Shown here piece after piece: positions 43,358-52,842 of a stretch of 64,000 nucleotides of DNA. A program made the position numbers and the translations under genes. The notes beneath the pieces were generated by a model. That model was not told the origin of the DNA and did no database searches. It was given only the letters and a program-made list of their open reading frames with translations. This DNA is from Maribacter sp. HTCC2170 (GTDB lineage: Bacteria > Bacteroidota > Bacteroidia > Flavobacteriales > Flavobacteriaceae): contig NC_014472.1 of the NCBI RefSeq assembly GCF_000153165.2, forward strand, positions 3,344,001 to 3,408,000, given 5' to 3'. How positions within the stretch are numbered: position 1 is the stretch's first letter; each line of letters begins with the position of its first letter.

Positions 43358-43388
43358 AAAAAGCCACCCGTACGAGGGTGGTTTTTTT
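43358..43388 (+). terminator. Terminator of the beta-oxidation operon
   Basis: CCACCC (43364-43369) pairs with GGGTGG (43376-43381), extended by A/T pairs outside, followed by seven T. Confidence 0.9.
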
Positions 43389-43525
43389 GTTTTCAGGCTA
43401 ATTGAACCAACTTTTTGATGCCAAACATAGTAATTTGCACATTTCTTAATTATATCACAATTTTTTTAGCATTTGTTAAATTATATTAATATTTTCAACC
43501 GATAAATTATAAAAACCATTAGAAA

Positions 43526-44959
43526 ATGAAAAAAAGTTTAACCCCACTAAAAAGAAGCTGGATGCCATTATTAATGGCATCATTATTTTTAACATCATGT
43601 TCAACTGATTCAACTGAAACCGAAATTTTTGAGAGCGAAGAAATCAATGCTGTTTATGCAAAATCCTCCTCAAAAAAGGATTACATGGTAATACTTAAAA
43701 AGGAAAGTATTTCTGCTGGATTCGAAGCTCATCTGCAAGATATGGGAGCTACGGTCAAATCTGTCTCTCCAGAAATTGGAGTTGTTGTGGTTTCGTCGAG
43801 TAATAAGGTTAGTAAATCCATTGAATCCTTATCAATGGTTCGCTCCGTGGTACCTGATTATAATGTACAGTGGATTGATCCACAATTGCATCAGCAAGCA
43901 TCACCTCCAAGTATCGGAAGTGACGAATGGTTCTTTAACGAACTTTGGGGAATGGATGCCATAGATGCACCTGAAGCATGGAATACCGGCCAGACTGGAA
44001 CTGGAGTTAGAGTTGCGGTCTTGGATTCTGGGATAGATGCTAGTCATACTGATTTGGCTCCAAACTTAAATACAGATCTTAGTAGGTCATTTGTTTATGA
44101 TGAAAATGGTATACTTGAAGATTGGCAATCTAATAGCAATTTTAATCATGGCACCCATGTTTCCGGTACCATCGCTGCTGCTGACAATCAATTCGGAGTG
44201 ATAGGTGTGGCACCTAATGCAGAATTAGTTGCCGTAAAGGTACTTTCAGAGTTTACTGGGTCAGGAGCTTTTAGCAGTATCAACAATGGTATTGTATATG
44301 CAGCTCTTATAGATGCTGATGTAATAAATATGAGTCTAGGAGCCACATTTAATAAAAACGGCTTTATAACCCTTGATGATGGATCGGTTATCAAAGTTCC
44401 TGGGAAATACATTGCTGAAATTAGGCACGCACAACAAAGAGCCATCAATTTTGCATATAGGAATGGTACAACTATTGTTGTTGCCGCAGGTAATGACGGC
44501 ACTAACCTTGATGGTAATGGCTCCGCAGTTAAACTACCAGCGAGTCTCAATAATGTAATTTCCGTTTCTGCAACAGCACCCTATAACCTGTTTGAATACC
44601 CTTCAAGTGATTTGGATATTCCAGCTCATTATTCAGATTATGGCAGAAGTCATGTTACGGTTTCTGCTCCAGGAGGAGATTTTGATGCCTATTACGATGG
44701 GTTTACTTCTACTTATGTATATGATATGGTCCTTAGCACTAATCCTGGTGGGAGTTGGTTTTGGAGTGCGGGCACCAGTATGGCATCGCCACATGTTGCG
44801 GGAGTAGCTGCTTTGATTATTGGCAAGAATGGTGGTTCGATGGATCCACACGAAGTGACCCAACAAATAACGAATACTGCTGATAAAGTAGACGGTAACG
44901 GAGCCAGTCTTTACCACGGTAAAGGAAGGGTAAACGCCTATCGCGCTGTCACTGAATAA
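43526..44959 (+). CDS. Subtilisin-family (S8) serine protease lipoprotein
   Basis: The 477-residue precursor has a lipoprotein signal (Cys25 in FLTSCSTD), a propeptide of the I9 inhibitor type (about 51-118, starting KDYMVILKKE) and a subtilisin domain with the full triad: Asp167 in VAVLDSGID, His208 in NHGTHVSGT and Ser418 in GTSMASPHVAG, with oxyanion Asn in VAAGNDG. It lacks an added C-terminal sorting domain. It is probably surface-attached and auto-processed. A terminator follows, and the convergent M49 gene shares it. Confidence 0.95.
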   Translation: MKKSLTPLKRSWMPLLMASLFLTSCSTDSTETEIFESEEINAVYAKSSSKKDYMVILKKESISAGFEAHLQDMGATVKSVSPEIGVVVVSSSNKVSKSIESLSMVRSVVPDYNVQWIDPQLHQQASPPSIGSDEWFFNELWGMDAIDAPEAWNTGQTGTGVRVAVLDSGIDASHTDLAPNLNTDLSRSFVYDENGILEDWQSNSNFNHGTHVSGTIAAADNQFGVIGVAPNAELVAVKVLSEFTGSGAFSSINNGIVYAALIDADVINMSLGATFNKNGFITLDDGSVIKVPGKYIAEIRHAQQRAINFAYRNGTTIVVAAGNDGTNLDGNGSAVKLPASLNNVISVSATAPYNLFEYPSSDLDIPAHYSDYGRSHVTVSAPGGDFDAYYDGFTSTYVYDMVLSTNPGGSWFWSAGTSMASPHVAGVAALIIGKNGGSMDPHEVTQQITNTADKVDGNGASLYHGKGRVNAYRAVTE

Positions 44960-44980
44960 AAGTAAACACCTTGTACAATT

Positions 44981-45012
44981 AAAAAAGCCGCTCCCAAAAG
45001 GAGCGGCTTTTT
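44981..45012. terminator. Bidirectional terminator between subtilisin and M49 genes
   Basis: AAAAAAGCCGCTCC (44981-44994) pairs with GGAGCGGCTTTTT (45000-45012) around CAAAA; T runs lie on both strands. Confidence 0.93.
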
Positions 45013-45033
45013 ATTATTATATGTAAGTATTAA

Positions 45034-47052
45034 TCAATCTAAAAAGCTATACATTTTAGCATATTTCAACATCTGCTTTTCAAAGCTTTCTGGTTGTTTA
45101 ACCTTAATATTCACAATCTCTCCAGCATCATTGGTCTCAGGAACCAAAACAGGGTTTACAAAACCACTGTACGGTGCTGATTTAAATTGCTGATTACGGT
45201 CTAAAACCTCAGCATGTAATGCTTGATCAACTTTTACGCCGTAGCCCTCAACCAAATCCTGGGCGGCTTTAAAGTCGCCTTCGGATTTTATGCGTTGTGT
45301 TTCTTTCAATAACTGGCCGAACAAATCCCGTAGCTTGGCATAATCAGTGATGTTATAGTAGGTTTTACCATCTTTTTCGATTTTCTCTATCACATTATCA
45401 GCTGCCCCTTTTTCAAAAGCCCAAGCAGATACCCATTGTCTGTTTACCATATGATCTTCCTCTATATCATCACCGAGGTTAATACGTACCAATTGTGTGA
45501 TTAGACCATTTCTAATGTAGCCATCATAAGCAGCTTTGCCTATTTCTTCCGAATTTTCAACTAAACCAAGTTCTTGTAATTTGGGATCCATTAAATAATA
45601 AAGTCCAACTAAGTCAGCTCTACCTTCTTCCATAGTGGAAGCATAATTTTTTAAGGTTTCTTTAGGCTGGCCAATTCCTGGATTAATCTGTCCGGAAGCA
45701 TGGCCAACTACTTCATGTAGTGCTGTATGTAATTTATCGGCCAATTTTCCATGTTTTTCCTCAAGCTCTATTTCCTCGGCATCATATGCGTATTCCTTTA
45801 ATCTACCACTTCCACCTGCATTATTATAGGCATCAATGATATTCCCTAATGAAACAGATTTACTGCCGTGCTCTTGACGAATCCAGTTGTTATTTGGTAG
45901 GTTCACTCCTATTGGAGTGCTTGGCGACGCATCTCCTGCCTCACCTGCGACATTAATAGTTTTATAAGAAATACCAACAACACTATCCTTTTTATGGGAA
46001 TCCATTAATGGGGCATTATCCTCGAACCATTGTGCATTTTCAGAAAGGACCGCCATTTGTTTGGACATTTCAAAATCTTTCACTTGAATAATACTTTCAT
46101 AAGAACCTCTATAGCCTTTTGGGTCATTATAAACTTCAATAAAGCCATTGATCCAATCAATATTACCTTCTGTGGAAGTTGCCCATTCAATGCAATATTG
46201 ATCCCAAATGTTTAAATCACCAGTTTTATAATAATCAACCAATAGACCTAATGTTTTGGCCTGCTTGTCATTTTCAGCGACACTCTTGGCCTTTTCTAAC
46301 CATTTTATTATTTCATCGATAGCAGTACCGTACATTCCACCTGATTTCCAGACTTTTTCAACGATTTTTCCATTTTCGCGGACCAATGTAGAGTTTAAAC
46401 CTGCTTCAATAGGTCTGTCTTTGGGACCTTTATCGGCCGTGGCATAAAAAGCCTCAACATCTGCATCTGTTATTGATGGGTCATAAAAATTGATTGCAGA
46501 AGACGCTACATTATCAACCCCTTTTTTCTTATTTACCTTTTTATCGTCCTTTTCATTGAAAATAACATCAAAGGCCTCCCCTTCAAGATTAGTATCTGTT
46601 TCTTTTAATAAATAGGTCAAGAAATCAGCATTGAATTTTGGTTTGATTTTATCATTGGAATAATGATGATGTATTCCATTTGAAAACCATACTCTTTTCA
46701 GGTATTCCTCAAACGCCAACCAATCCTTGCCGGTCTTTTCACCTGCATAGGAAGTATAAACATTTTCAAGAGCGTCTCTTATCTCTAGATTGTGGCGATA
46801 GTTTTGATCCCACATAATGTCTCTACCCGCCAGACCAGCTTGGGTCATGTAATACAACAATTGCTTTTCCTTTAAGGTCATTTCATCAAATCCCGGAATC
46901 TGATAACGGAGTATCTTAATATCTGCAAATTGGTCAACTAGGTAATCGAACTTCTCTTCTACTATAACCTGTTCAGGTTCTTCTGTTTTTTCTTTGCACG
47001 ACCATAAGAGACCAATAACAAGAAATACACTTAATATATGTTTTATTTTCAT
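45034..47052 (-). CDS. Dipeptidyl-peptidase III family (M49) zinc peptidase, lipoprotein
   Basis: The 672-residue protein has a lipoprotein signal (Cys19 in LLWSCKEK) and the hallmark M49 zinc motif HEVVGH (His446, Glu447, His451) followed by a second ligand motif EEGRAD (475-480), where the animal enzymes have HELLGH and EECRAE. DPP III enzymes release dipeptides from oligopeptide N-termini. A periplasmic lipoprotein location differs from the cytosolic eukaryotic enzyme and fits peptide scavenging. The two motifs lie closer together than I recall for animal DPP III. Confidence 0.88.
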   Translation of the reverse strand: MKIKHILSVFLVIGLLWSCKEKTEEPEQVIVEEKFDYLVDQFADIKILRYQIPGFDEMTLKEKQLLYYMTQAGLAGRDIMWDQNYRHNLEIRDALENVYTSYAGEKTGKDWLAFEEYLKRVWFSNGIHHHYSNDKIKPKFNADFLTYLLKETDTNLEGEAFDVIFNEKDDKKVNKKKGVDNVASSAINFYDPSITDADVEAFYATADKGPKDRPIEAGLNSTLVRENGKIVEKVWKSGGMYGTAIDEIIKWLEKAKSVAENDKQAKTLGLLVDYYKTGDLNIWDQYCIEWATSTEGNIDWINGFIEVYNDPKGYRGSYESIIQVKDFEMSKQMAVLSENAQWFEDNAPLMDSHKKDSVVGISYKTINVAGEAGDASPSTPIGVNLPNNNWIRQEHGSKSVSLGNIIDAYNNAGGSGRLKEYAYDAEEIELEEKHGKLADKLHTALHEVVGHASGQINPGIGQPKETLKNYASTMEEGRADLVGLYYLMDPKLQELGLVENSEEIGKAAYDGYIRNGLITQLVRINLGDDIEEDHMVNRQWVSAWAFEKGAADNVIEKIEKDGKTYYNITDYAKLRDLFGQLLKETQRIKSEGDFKAAQDLVEGYGVKVDQALHAEVLDRNQQFKSAPYSGFVNPVLVPETNDAGEIVNIKVKQPESFEKQMLKYAKMYSFLD

Positions 47053-47208
47053 GATGATAAATGCGTTTTATTTAGCACATCAAATTTAACAAACATCTAC
47101 GAAATCATACTCATTTATAACAAGAAGTTATTAGTCTATTTATGGGTTTTGTTCATAATTTACATGGTTAGATTTCATTTATATTTAACTACTTCATAAT
47201 TTAGGCTT

Positions 47209-48642
47209 ATGGACAAATCTTTATTGAAAATTGCATATTCACCAGAAGGTTTTAGAAAAAGAGGTCATGAGTTAGTCGACCAATTGGCAGACCATTTGGA
47301 TGCTACTCTAAATGGTAAATCAAAGAAGGTTATAAATTGGAACTTGCCAGAAGATGAATATGCTTTTTGGAATGGTTTTCTAGAAAATGGAGAGAGCTCC
47401 CAACTTTTTACGGAAATAGTAAAACGAACCACTCACGTTCATAACCCCAAGTATATTGGACATCAAGTGAGCCCAGCTGCACCCTTGGCTTCCTTAGGAG
47501 GACTCATTAGCTCTTTATTGAATAACGGGATGGCGGTGTATGAAATGGGCATGGCTCCCTCAGCAATAGAAAGAGTAATCACTGAGTTTATTTGTTCCAA
47601 AATTGGGTATGACGAACAATCAAGAGGCTTTTTGACATCAGGAGGTACACTTGCAAATTTGACCGCATTACTAACCGCAAGAAAAGTGAAAGTTGAGCAT
47701 GATATTTGGAATGACGGACATCAGGAATCTTTGGGCATTATGGTTTATGAGGAAGCCCATTACTGCGTAGATAGGGCTGCTCGAATAATGGGCCTTGGTG
47801 ATAAAGGTGTTATTAAAATTCCGGCAAGTTCAAGCTATAATATGGATGTTTCCCAATTAGAGGAACACTATCAAAAAGCACAAAAAGAAGGCATCCACGT
47901 TTTTGCAATCGTGGGTAGTGCACCCTCAACAGCTACCGGAATGTATGACGACTTATTGGCCATAGCTGATTTTAGTATGAAACACAATCTCTGGTTTCAT
48001 ATTGATGGTGCCCACGGAGGTGCATCTATCTTCTCACCAAAATATAAACATACGGTAAAAGGAATAGATCGGGCCGATTCAGTTGTTATTGATGGTCACA
48101 AAATGATGATGATGCCAATCATCACCACTGCCCTACTTTATAAAAATGGAAATCATTCACATTCGACGTTTAGTCAAAAGGCAGATTACCTTTTGCAACA
48201 ATCAGAAGATGAAGATTGGTACAATTACGCCAAACGAACATTTGAATGTACCAAAACCATGATGAGTATTCAGTGGTTTACCTTACTGAAAACTTATGGT
48301 GAAGGTATTTTTAATGAATATGTTACTACTTTGTACGACCTTGGGCATCAGTTTGGTGAATTAATCTTGGCAAACCCGCAATTTGAATTGGCCATAAAAC
48401 CTATGTCAAACATTGTTTGTTTTAGATACATCGATGATATTCTCAACAATATTGAGTTGAATGAACTTAACGCAACCATTAGGCAACAGCTATTGGAAGA
48501 AGGTGAATATTATATAGTTCAAACCAAAGTGAATGGAGTTCATTACCTCAGAACCACAATAATGAACCCGTTTACCACAAGTGAGCATCTAGAACAGTTA
48601 TTGGAAATAATAAAAGGAATCGCACTTACATTGAAATCCTAA
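47209..48642 (+). CDS. Group II PLP-dependent amino-acid decarboxylase (first copy)
   Basis: The 477-residue enzyme belongs to the aromatic-amino-acid/glutamate decarboxylase class. The PLP lysine is Lys298 in DGHKMMMMP, the aspartate pairing with the pyridine nitrogen is Asp266 in HIDGAHGGA, and the substrate loop GHQVSPAAPLASLGGLIS lies near residue 85. The substrate cannot be read from the sequence. A second gene of this class lies at the far end of the window. It has no signal peptide and is convergent with the GH15 gene. Confidence 0.88.
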   Translation: MDKSLLKIAYSPEGFRKRGHELVDQLADHLDATLNGKSKKVINWNLPEDEYAFWNGFLENGESSQLFTEIVKRTTHVHNPKYIGHQVSPAAPLASLGGLISSLLNNGMAVYEMGMAPSAIERVITEFICSKIGYDEQSRGFLTSGGTLANLTALLTARKVKVEHDIWNDGHQESLGIMVYEEAHYCVDRAARIMGLGDKGVIKIPASSSYNMDVSQLEEHYQKAQKEGIHVFAIVGSAPSTATGMYDDLLAIADFSMKHNLWFHIDGAHGGASIFSPKYKHTVKGIDRADSVVIDGHKMMMMPIITTALLYKNGNHSHSTFSQKADYLLQQSEDEDWYNYAKRTFECTKTMMSIQWFTLLKTYGEGIFNEYVTTLYDLGHQFGELILANPQFELAIKPMSNIVCFRYIDDILNNIELNELNATIRQQLLEEGEYYIVQTKVNGVHYLRTTIMNPFTTSEHLEQLLEIIKGIALTLKS

Positions 48643-48676
48643 ATTATTCCCTTTCGCTATTCCGATAAGAACGGTA

Positions 48677-50479
48677 TTACTCTCTCATAGATTCGAGGAT
48701 TCTTTCCTCTGTATCTTTTGTTGAAAAGTTAACCGCACATTCGATTAATGCCAAATGGGAATACGCTTGAGGAAAGTTTCCTAGTAATCTTTTTGTCTTA
48801 AAATCAATATCTTCACTAAAGAGACCTAAATGGTTACTATAACTTAATAATTTTTCGAAGTGGGCCATAGCTTTCACTTCCTCACCTATCTTAAACAAAC
48901 TATTGATAAACCAAAATGTACAGATTGTAAAAGATGATGAAGGCAAACCAAAGTCATCTTTGTTTTTATACCTATACAGTAAACCATCATTGCTCAAATC
49001 CTTTTCAATGGCCATTACAGTCTGTACAAACTTAGGGTCCTTTGCATGAATAAACCCATAAGATTCCATAAGTAGAACTGATGCGTCCAAATGTGTGGAA
49101 CCATAGGATTGCGTAAAGGCATTTACCTCATTGTTCCAAGAATTTTCATGGATATCAGCTTTAATTTCCTGCTCCAATTTTGTCCAAGCTTCCAGTTTCC
49201 TGGTTTTCTTTAATATACGCGCCACTTTTATTGCTCGATCAATTGCCACCCAGCAAAGTACTTTGGAAAAGGTGAAATGCCGATCTTCTTCTCGAAATTC
49301 CCAAATACCCTTATCAGGCTCCTGCCAATGCCGTGAAACAATCCAAACTATGCCCTTGGTAATTCCCCATAACTCCTCTCCATTTTCAATATCAGTACTA
49401 AATTTTGCTAATTGGGCATAAATGACATCCATTAAAATTCCGTAAATATCATTTTGTTTTTGCTTATATGCGGCATTCCCTATTCTAACTGGCTTTGACC
49501 CTTTATAACCGCTTAAGTGATCCAAAGTTTCCTCGGTTAACTTCTTTTCTTTATTGATACCATACATTATCTGTAATTTTTCATCCTTATCAGGAATCAA
49601 ATCAATAATGAACTGCAAATATCTACCCGCAACATTCTTGTGACCAAGACCTCCCATCACTTTAATGACCATTGAGGCATCCCTAATCCAACAAAAACGA
49701 TAATCCCAATTTCTTACTTCACCAATGGTCTCCGGCAAAGATGTTGTAGCCGCTGCCAAAACCGCTCCAGTTTTATCATAGCTCAATAATTTTAATGTGA
49801 TTGCGCTTCTTAGTATTTCGTCATTGTATTTTTTATAGGTTGGCGTCCTATTCGTCCAGTTTAACCAATAAACTTTTGTTCGTTCAAGGTCCAAATAGAT
49901 TTTCCGAATTGTAGGCTGCAGGATTTTCTCGTTATATCCTAAAAGAAAATAACCGTTTTCAGTAACATCTATCTCTCTGCCTTCGACCACTGCGTTCTTA
50001 TTAAAGGAAGTGTATAGAAAAATGGTATCGAATTTCACTGCATTGGTTCTGCTTACTACAAAATTCCTTTTCACGTAAGTTGTCGTCTCACCTTGGGCAT
50101 ACTCCAATTTAGGATCGTAAAATACCTTGAAGCTCGGTTTACCTTTAATGTGTTTTATATAGCGTACCAATTCTGGGGGTGAATGATAACCCCCATTTTC
50201 ATTGTAATATCGAGGCATGAAATCGTGTACTTCAAAAATGTTCTCATCATCCGAAAACTTCGTAATCAATACTGCAGTATTCTTTTTATAACGCTGCTCA
50301 ATAGTATAATTATCAGCTACTTTAATCTCGAAGCTTCCGCCTATTTCCTCATCCAATAGTTTAGCAAAAACCGATGAAGAATCAAACTCTGGAAGACAAC
50401 ACCAATCCAGTGAACCGGTTTTCGATATTAATGCCGCACTCCTACAATTTCCAATAATTCCGTAATCTAAATTGTCCAT
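48677..50479 (-). CDS. Glycoside hydrolase family 15 protein (glucoamylase/trehalase-like)
   Basis: The 600-residue protein starts MDNLDYGIIGNCRSAALISK, with the N-terminal beta-sandwich and the (alpha/alpha)6 barrel of GH15: WDYRFCWIRDASMVIKVMGG, MYGINKEKKLTEETLDHLSG, then GIWEFREEDRHFTFSKVLCW, which holds the catalytic acid glutamate. GH15 members hydrolyse alpha-1,4 glucans or trehalose. There is no signal peptide, and the gene is divergent from the trehalose-phosphate synthase/phosphatase fusion with a shared 102-base control region, so a cytosolic trehalase or trehalose-linked role is favoured (inference). Confidence 0.9.
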   Translation of the reverse strand: MDNLDYGIIGNCRSAALISKTGSLDWCCLPEFDSSSVFAKLLDEEIGGSFEIKVADNYTIEQRYKKNTAVLITKFSDDENIFEVHDFMPRYYNENGGYHSPPELVRYIKHIKGKPSFKVFYDPKLEYAQGETTTYVKRNFVVSRTNAVKFDTIFLYTSFNKNAVVEGREIDVTENGYFLLGYNEKILQPTIRKIYLDLERTKVYWLNWTNRTPTYKKYNDEILRSAITLKLLSYDKTGAVLAAATTSLPETIGEVRNWDYRFCWIRDASMVIKVMGGLGHKNVAGRYLQFIIDLIPDKDEKLQIMYGINKEKKLTEETLDHLSGYKGSKPVRIGNAAYKQKQNDIYGILMDVIYAQLAKFSTDIENGEELWGITKGIVWIVSRHWQEPDKGIWEFREEDRHFTFSKVLCWVAIDRAIKVARILKKTRKLEAWTKLEQEIKADIHENSWNNEVNAFTQSYGSTHLDASVLLMESYGFIHAKDPKFVQTVMAIEKDLSNDGLLYRYKNKDDFGLPSSSFTICTFWFINSLFKIGEEVKAMAHFEKLLSYSNHLGLFSEDIDFKTKRLLGNFPQAYSHLALIECAVNFSTKDTEERILESMRE

Positions 50480-50581
50480 ATATCAATTATCCACTAAAAG
50501 CCCCTTAATTATTGTTTTTACCATGCAATTTGACGAAATTTAAAGAAACAATCGCCAAAACACGTCAAAATCATCCTCTTT

Positions 50582-52789
50582 ATGGCTAAAACTATCATAA
50601 TCTCAAATAGACTACCTGTTCAATTACAAATCAGCAATGGAACCATATCCGCGATACCAAGTGTAGGAGGTTTGGCTACAGGAATGAAATCTGTTCACTC
50701 CGGGGGTGATAGTCTTTGGATTGGCTGGAGTGGTTTAACCGATGAAGAAATTCCCAAGGAATTGGCTCCCAAAATTGATGAGGCACTGGCTGAACATGGC
50801 TCCTCAAAAGTTAATTTGAGTTCTGCGGAGGTAGATGGATTCTATTTTGGGTTCAGTAACCGTACTATTTGGCCATTATTTCACTATTTCCTCGAATATT
50901 CTGAGTTTGAGTTAGATAGCTGGAATATATATAAAGCGGTAAACCAAAAATTTGCAGATGCCATTTTAGAAAGTGCCGACGATGATGACACTATTTGGGT
51001 TCATGATTATCAATTAATGTTGGTTCCGCAAATGGTACGCGAAAAACGCCCGAATATTTCCATTGGTTTCTTTCTTCATATCCCTTTTCCTTCATTTGAG
51101 ATTTTCAGGACTTTACCCTGGCGCGAAGATTTGCTGCAAGGGCTTTTAGGGGCTGATTTAATAGGTTTTCATACCTATGATTATGAACGGCACTTTCTTA
51201 GTTCTGTAAGGAGGTTATTAGGATTAGAGGTTAGTTTCAATGACATCTATCTTGATAATAGGATTATTAAGGTAGATTCTTTCCCTATGGGCATCGATTA
51301 TAAGAAATTCAGTAATGCGGCAAAAGAACATCAAAAAAATACGACAGCACAGCAGTCTGACCTTCAGCAACGTTTAAACGACCATAAACGCTCAACACCT
51401 GATGCCAAATTAATCCTTTCTATTGACCGTTTGGACTATTCTAAAGGTATTGCCAAACGTTTGAACGCATTCGAATATTTTCTAAATAAGTATCCTCAAT
51501 ACAAAGAGAAAGTGCGGCTTATCATTTTGGCGGTTCCATCCCGTTCCAATGTACCCCAATATCAATTATTGAAAAAAGAAATTGATGAATTGGTGGGTAG
51601 AATCAATGGCGATTTCTCCACAGTAAGCTGGACACCCATTTGGTACTTTTATCGTTCTGTACCATTTGAGAACCTTATTGACCTCTACACTTCAAGTGAT
51701 ATTGCCTGGTTAACTCCATTGCGAGATGGAATGAATTTGGTGGCTAAAGAATATATAGCTACACGAACCGATAAAACTGGGGTTTTGATTCTTAGTGAGA
51801 TGGCTGGATCCGCAAACGAAATGAACGAATCCCTTCTTATAAACCCTAATAATTTTGAGCAGATTGCTGATTCTCTTAATCAAGCCATCAATATGCCCAT
51901 TGAAGAACAACAAGAGCGGAATACCCATTTACAAAAAAGACTGGCAAGATATAATGTAGAGCAATGGGCCAATGATTTTATGTCGTCATTACAGGCACAA
52001 AAAGATAGGGATGCGGCAAATGTTTCAAAAAGATTGACGGAACACAGGCTTAATACAGTATTGGAGGATTTCTCTAAAGCGAAAAAACGACTCCTTTTTC
52101 TTGATTATGACGGTACTTTGGCAGGATTTCATGTAGATCCACAAAAAGCTGGTCCAGATAAGGAACTTTACGGATTGCTTGATGCACTAAATAGTATGGA
52201 AAACACAGACCTTTATTTGGTCAGTGGCCGAGACAAGGACACCTTCACCAAATGGTTCCTGCATAAAAAGTACAATATGATTGTTGAGCACGGAGTCTGG
52301 ATTTCGCAAGACGGAGAAGATTTTAGAATGCTCGAAAATGTAAAAAACGACTGGATGGAAAAAATACGTCCGGTACTTGAGTCATTCGTTGATAGAACTC
52401 CAGGAAGTTTCATCGAAGAAAAAAACTATTCCCTTGCATGGCATTACCGCAAAACCGATCCAGATTTCGGCAACCTCAGAGCAAATGAATTAAATACCGT
52501 ATTGACCAGTTTAATTGCTAATGATGACCTAAGTGTTTTGAATGGGAACAAAGTCATGGAGATTAAAAGCAGCAATGTGAATAAAGGGCGCGCGACGGTG
52601 CGTGTAATGGGGGAAGATGATTATGACTTTGTCTTTGCCATTGGTGATGATTGGACCGACGAATTCATGTTCCAAGAACTTCCCGAAAGCACTGTCACCG
52701 TTAAGGTTGGAAGACAAAAGACACAAGCTAGGTTCTATGTTAATGGTATTAAGCCCGTGCGCGATTTGCTAAAGCGATTTACGGATTGA
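50582..52789 (+). CDS. otsAB: Trehalose-6-phosphate synthase/phosphatase fusion (OtsA-OtsB)
   Basis: One chain performs both steps of trehalose synthesis from UDP-glucose and glucose 6-phosphate. Residues about 1-470 are a GT20 synthase (NRLPVQL at the start, GGLATGMKSVHSGGDSLWIG, WVHDYQLMLVP, LDYSKGI and LRDGMNLVAKEY). Residues about 495-735 are a HAD phosphatase with nucleophile and acid in LDYDGTLAG (Asp508, Asp510) and the late IGDDWTDEFMF. Both active sites look complete. Trehalose protects against osmotic and drying stress. The next gene follows closely on the same strand. Confidence 0.96.
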   Translation: MAKTIIISNRLPVQLQISNGTISAIPSVGGLATGMKSVHSGGDSLWIGWSGLTDEEIPKELAPKIDEALAEHGSSKVNLSSAEVDGFYFGFSNRTIWPLFHYFLEYSEFELDSWNIYKAVNQKFADAILESADDDDTIWVHDYQLMLVPQMVREKRPNISIGFFLHIPFPSFEIFRTLPWREDLLQGLLGADLIGFHTYDYERHFLSSVRRLLGLEVSFNDIYLDNRIIKVDSFPMGIDYKKFSNAAKEHQKNTTAQQSDLQQRLNDHKRSTPDAKLILSIDRLDYSKGIAKRLNAFEYFLNKYPQYKEKVRLIILAVPSRSNVPQYQLLKKEIDELVGRINGDFSTVSWTPIWYFYRSVPFENLIDLYTSSDIAWLTPLRDGMNLVAKEYIATRTDKTGVLILSEMAGSANEMNESLLINPNNFEQIADSLNQAINMPIEEQQERNTHLQKRLARYNVEQWANDFMSSLQAQKDRDAANVSKRLTEHRLNTVLEDFSKAKKRLLFLDYDGTLAGFHVDPQKAGPDKELYGLLDALNSMENTDLYLVSGRDKDTFTKWFLHKKYNMIVEHGVWISQDGEDFRMLENVKNDWMEKIRPVLESFVDRTPGSFIEEKNYSLAWHYRKTDPDFGNLRANELNTVLTSLIANDDLSVLNGNKVMEIKSSNVNKGRATVRVMGEDDYDFVFAIGDDWTDEFMFQELPESTVTVKVGRQKTQARFYVNGIKPVRDLLKRFTD

Positions 52790-52842
52790 AAAACAAAAAG
52801 GCTGATTTGAAGTATATGATAGGATTTTTTTATCTTCCTGAA

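Noticed and set aside
43327-43525. Possible small gene between the beta-oxidation operon and the subtilisin gene
   Set aside because: Only a terminator and AT-rich DNA are present; no frame with coding character was found.
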